Of a stretch of DNA of 64,000 nucleotides, positions 63,821 through 64,000 are shown piece after piece (the stretch's first letter is position 1; each line of letters opens with the position of its first letter). The DNA is from Mucilaginibacter roseus (GTDB lineage: Bacteria > Bacteroidota > Bacteroidia > Sphingobacteriales > Sphingobacteriaceae), in the NCBI RefSeq assembly GCF_021215455.1, contig NZ_JAJPWV010000007.1, forward strand, positions 1 through 64,000, read 5' to 3'. The notes below the pieces were generated by a model. The model was given only the letters and a program-made list of their open reading frames with translations, was not told the DNA's origin and made no database searches. Both the position numbers and the translations under genes were made by a program.

Positions 63821-64000
63821 GCTTTAAATTTAACTAAATATTTATCCAGATCTGCAGTTACCAGCCAGTGCCCCAAATCAACCTCATGTACATCAGGATT
63901 ATTTAACATGTTGATAAAGGGTTGGGCTTCCTTTTTCGGAAACAAATTATCATGCCTGCCAAATATCAGCCGGCATTTAATGTTATGCTGATTAATGAGT
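63817..64000 (-). CDS. alpha/beta hydrolase, C-terminal part (partial)
   Basis: The frame enters from the right edge and ends at TGA 63817-63819, overlapping the next start. The 60 residues include IFGRHDNLFPKKEAQP, holding the catalytic Asp, and DLGHWLVTADLDKYL, holding the catalytic His, which is the end of a typical alpha/beta hydrolase. It probably belongs to the same operon. Confidence 0.75.
   Translation of the reverse strand, partial: LINQHNIKCRLIFGRHDNLFPKKEAQPFINMLNNPDVHEVDLGHWLVTADLDKYLVKFKA

Overview
The window looks like chromosome from a Bacteroidota member of the family Sphingobacteriaceae; Mucilaginibacter or a close relative is my best guess, from gene content alone. Supporting signs are Bacteroidota-type promoters (TTTG about 20 bases before TAnnTTTG), a GLPGLI-family protein behind an outer-membrane beta-barrel receptor, a bacillithiol gene (bshA), many SPII lipoproteins, a large glycoside hydrolase complement and a flexirubin/carotenoid-type lipid cluster. 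I see no prophage, IS element, integrase, rRNA or CRISPR array.

Layout. 1-6 kb: end of an outer-membrane protein, a GRDP-like membrane protein with a Cys/Gly tail, a PepSY membrane protein, and the OMP/GLPGLI operon. 6-13 kb: an alpha-mannan degradation block (GH92, GH5 with ricin-type CBM, GH125, GH76) without a SusC/SusD pair inside the window. 13-23 kb: housekeeping (GluQ-like synthetase, tsaD, tamB, ribBA, an LptF/G permease, a START-like protein). 23.1-24.3 kb: tRNA-Met(CAT) followed by an AT-rich gene that resembles AbiJ/HEPN abortive-infection proteins; this is the best candidate for an acquired defence gene. 24-33 kb: accessory metabolism and regulation (GH11 xylanase, two SDRs, AraC and HxlR regulators, a DUF6973-like lipoprotein, bioA, a CBM9-like protein). 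33-43 kb: GH29 fucosidase, recA, nth, uvrA and a solute-binding lipoprotein. 43-51 kb: lactonase, an RluB-type pseudouridine synthase with a long basic extension, a lytic transglycosylase, a thioredoxin-reductase-like gene broken by an amber codon, a second HxlR divergent pair, and aconitase. 51-64 kb: a DUF2442-like gene with a seven-repeat protein, bshA, a DUF885 peptidase, an ECF sigma/anti-sigma-TonB/VWA module, ispH, and a carotenoid-glycosyl-acyl cluster running off the right edge.

How it works together. The mannosidases could strip alpha-mannan side chains (GH92), cut the alpha-1,6 backbone (GH76) and trim it (GH125). Two oxidoreductase genes are each divergent from an HxlR regulator, with palindromes between them. 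The right-end genes are tightly coupled by ATGA overlaps and by two equal-length acyltransferases, which suggests one pathway making glycosylated, acylated carotenoids. Non-coding tracts with 7- or 8-base periodicity lie at several gene ends.
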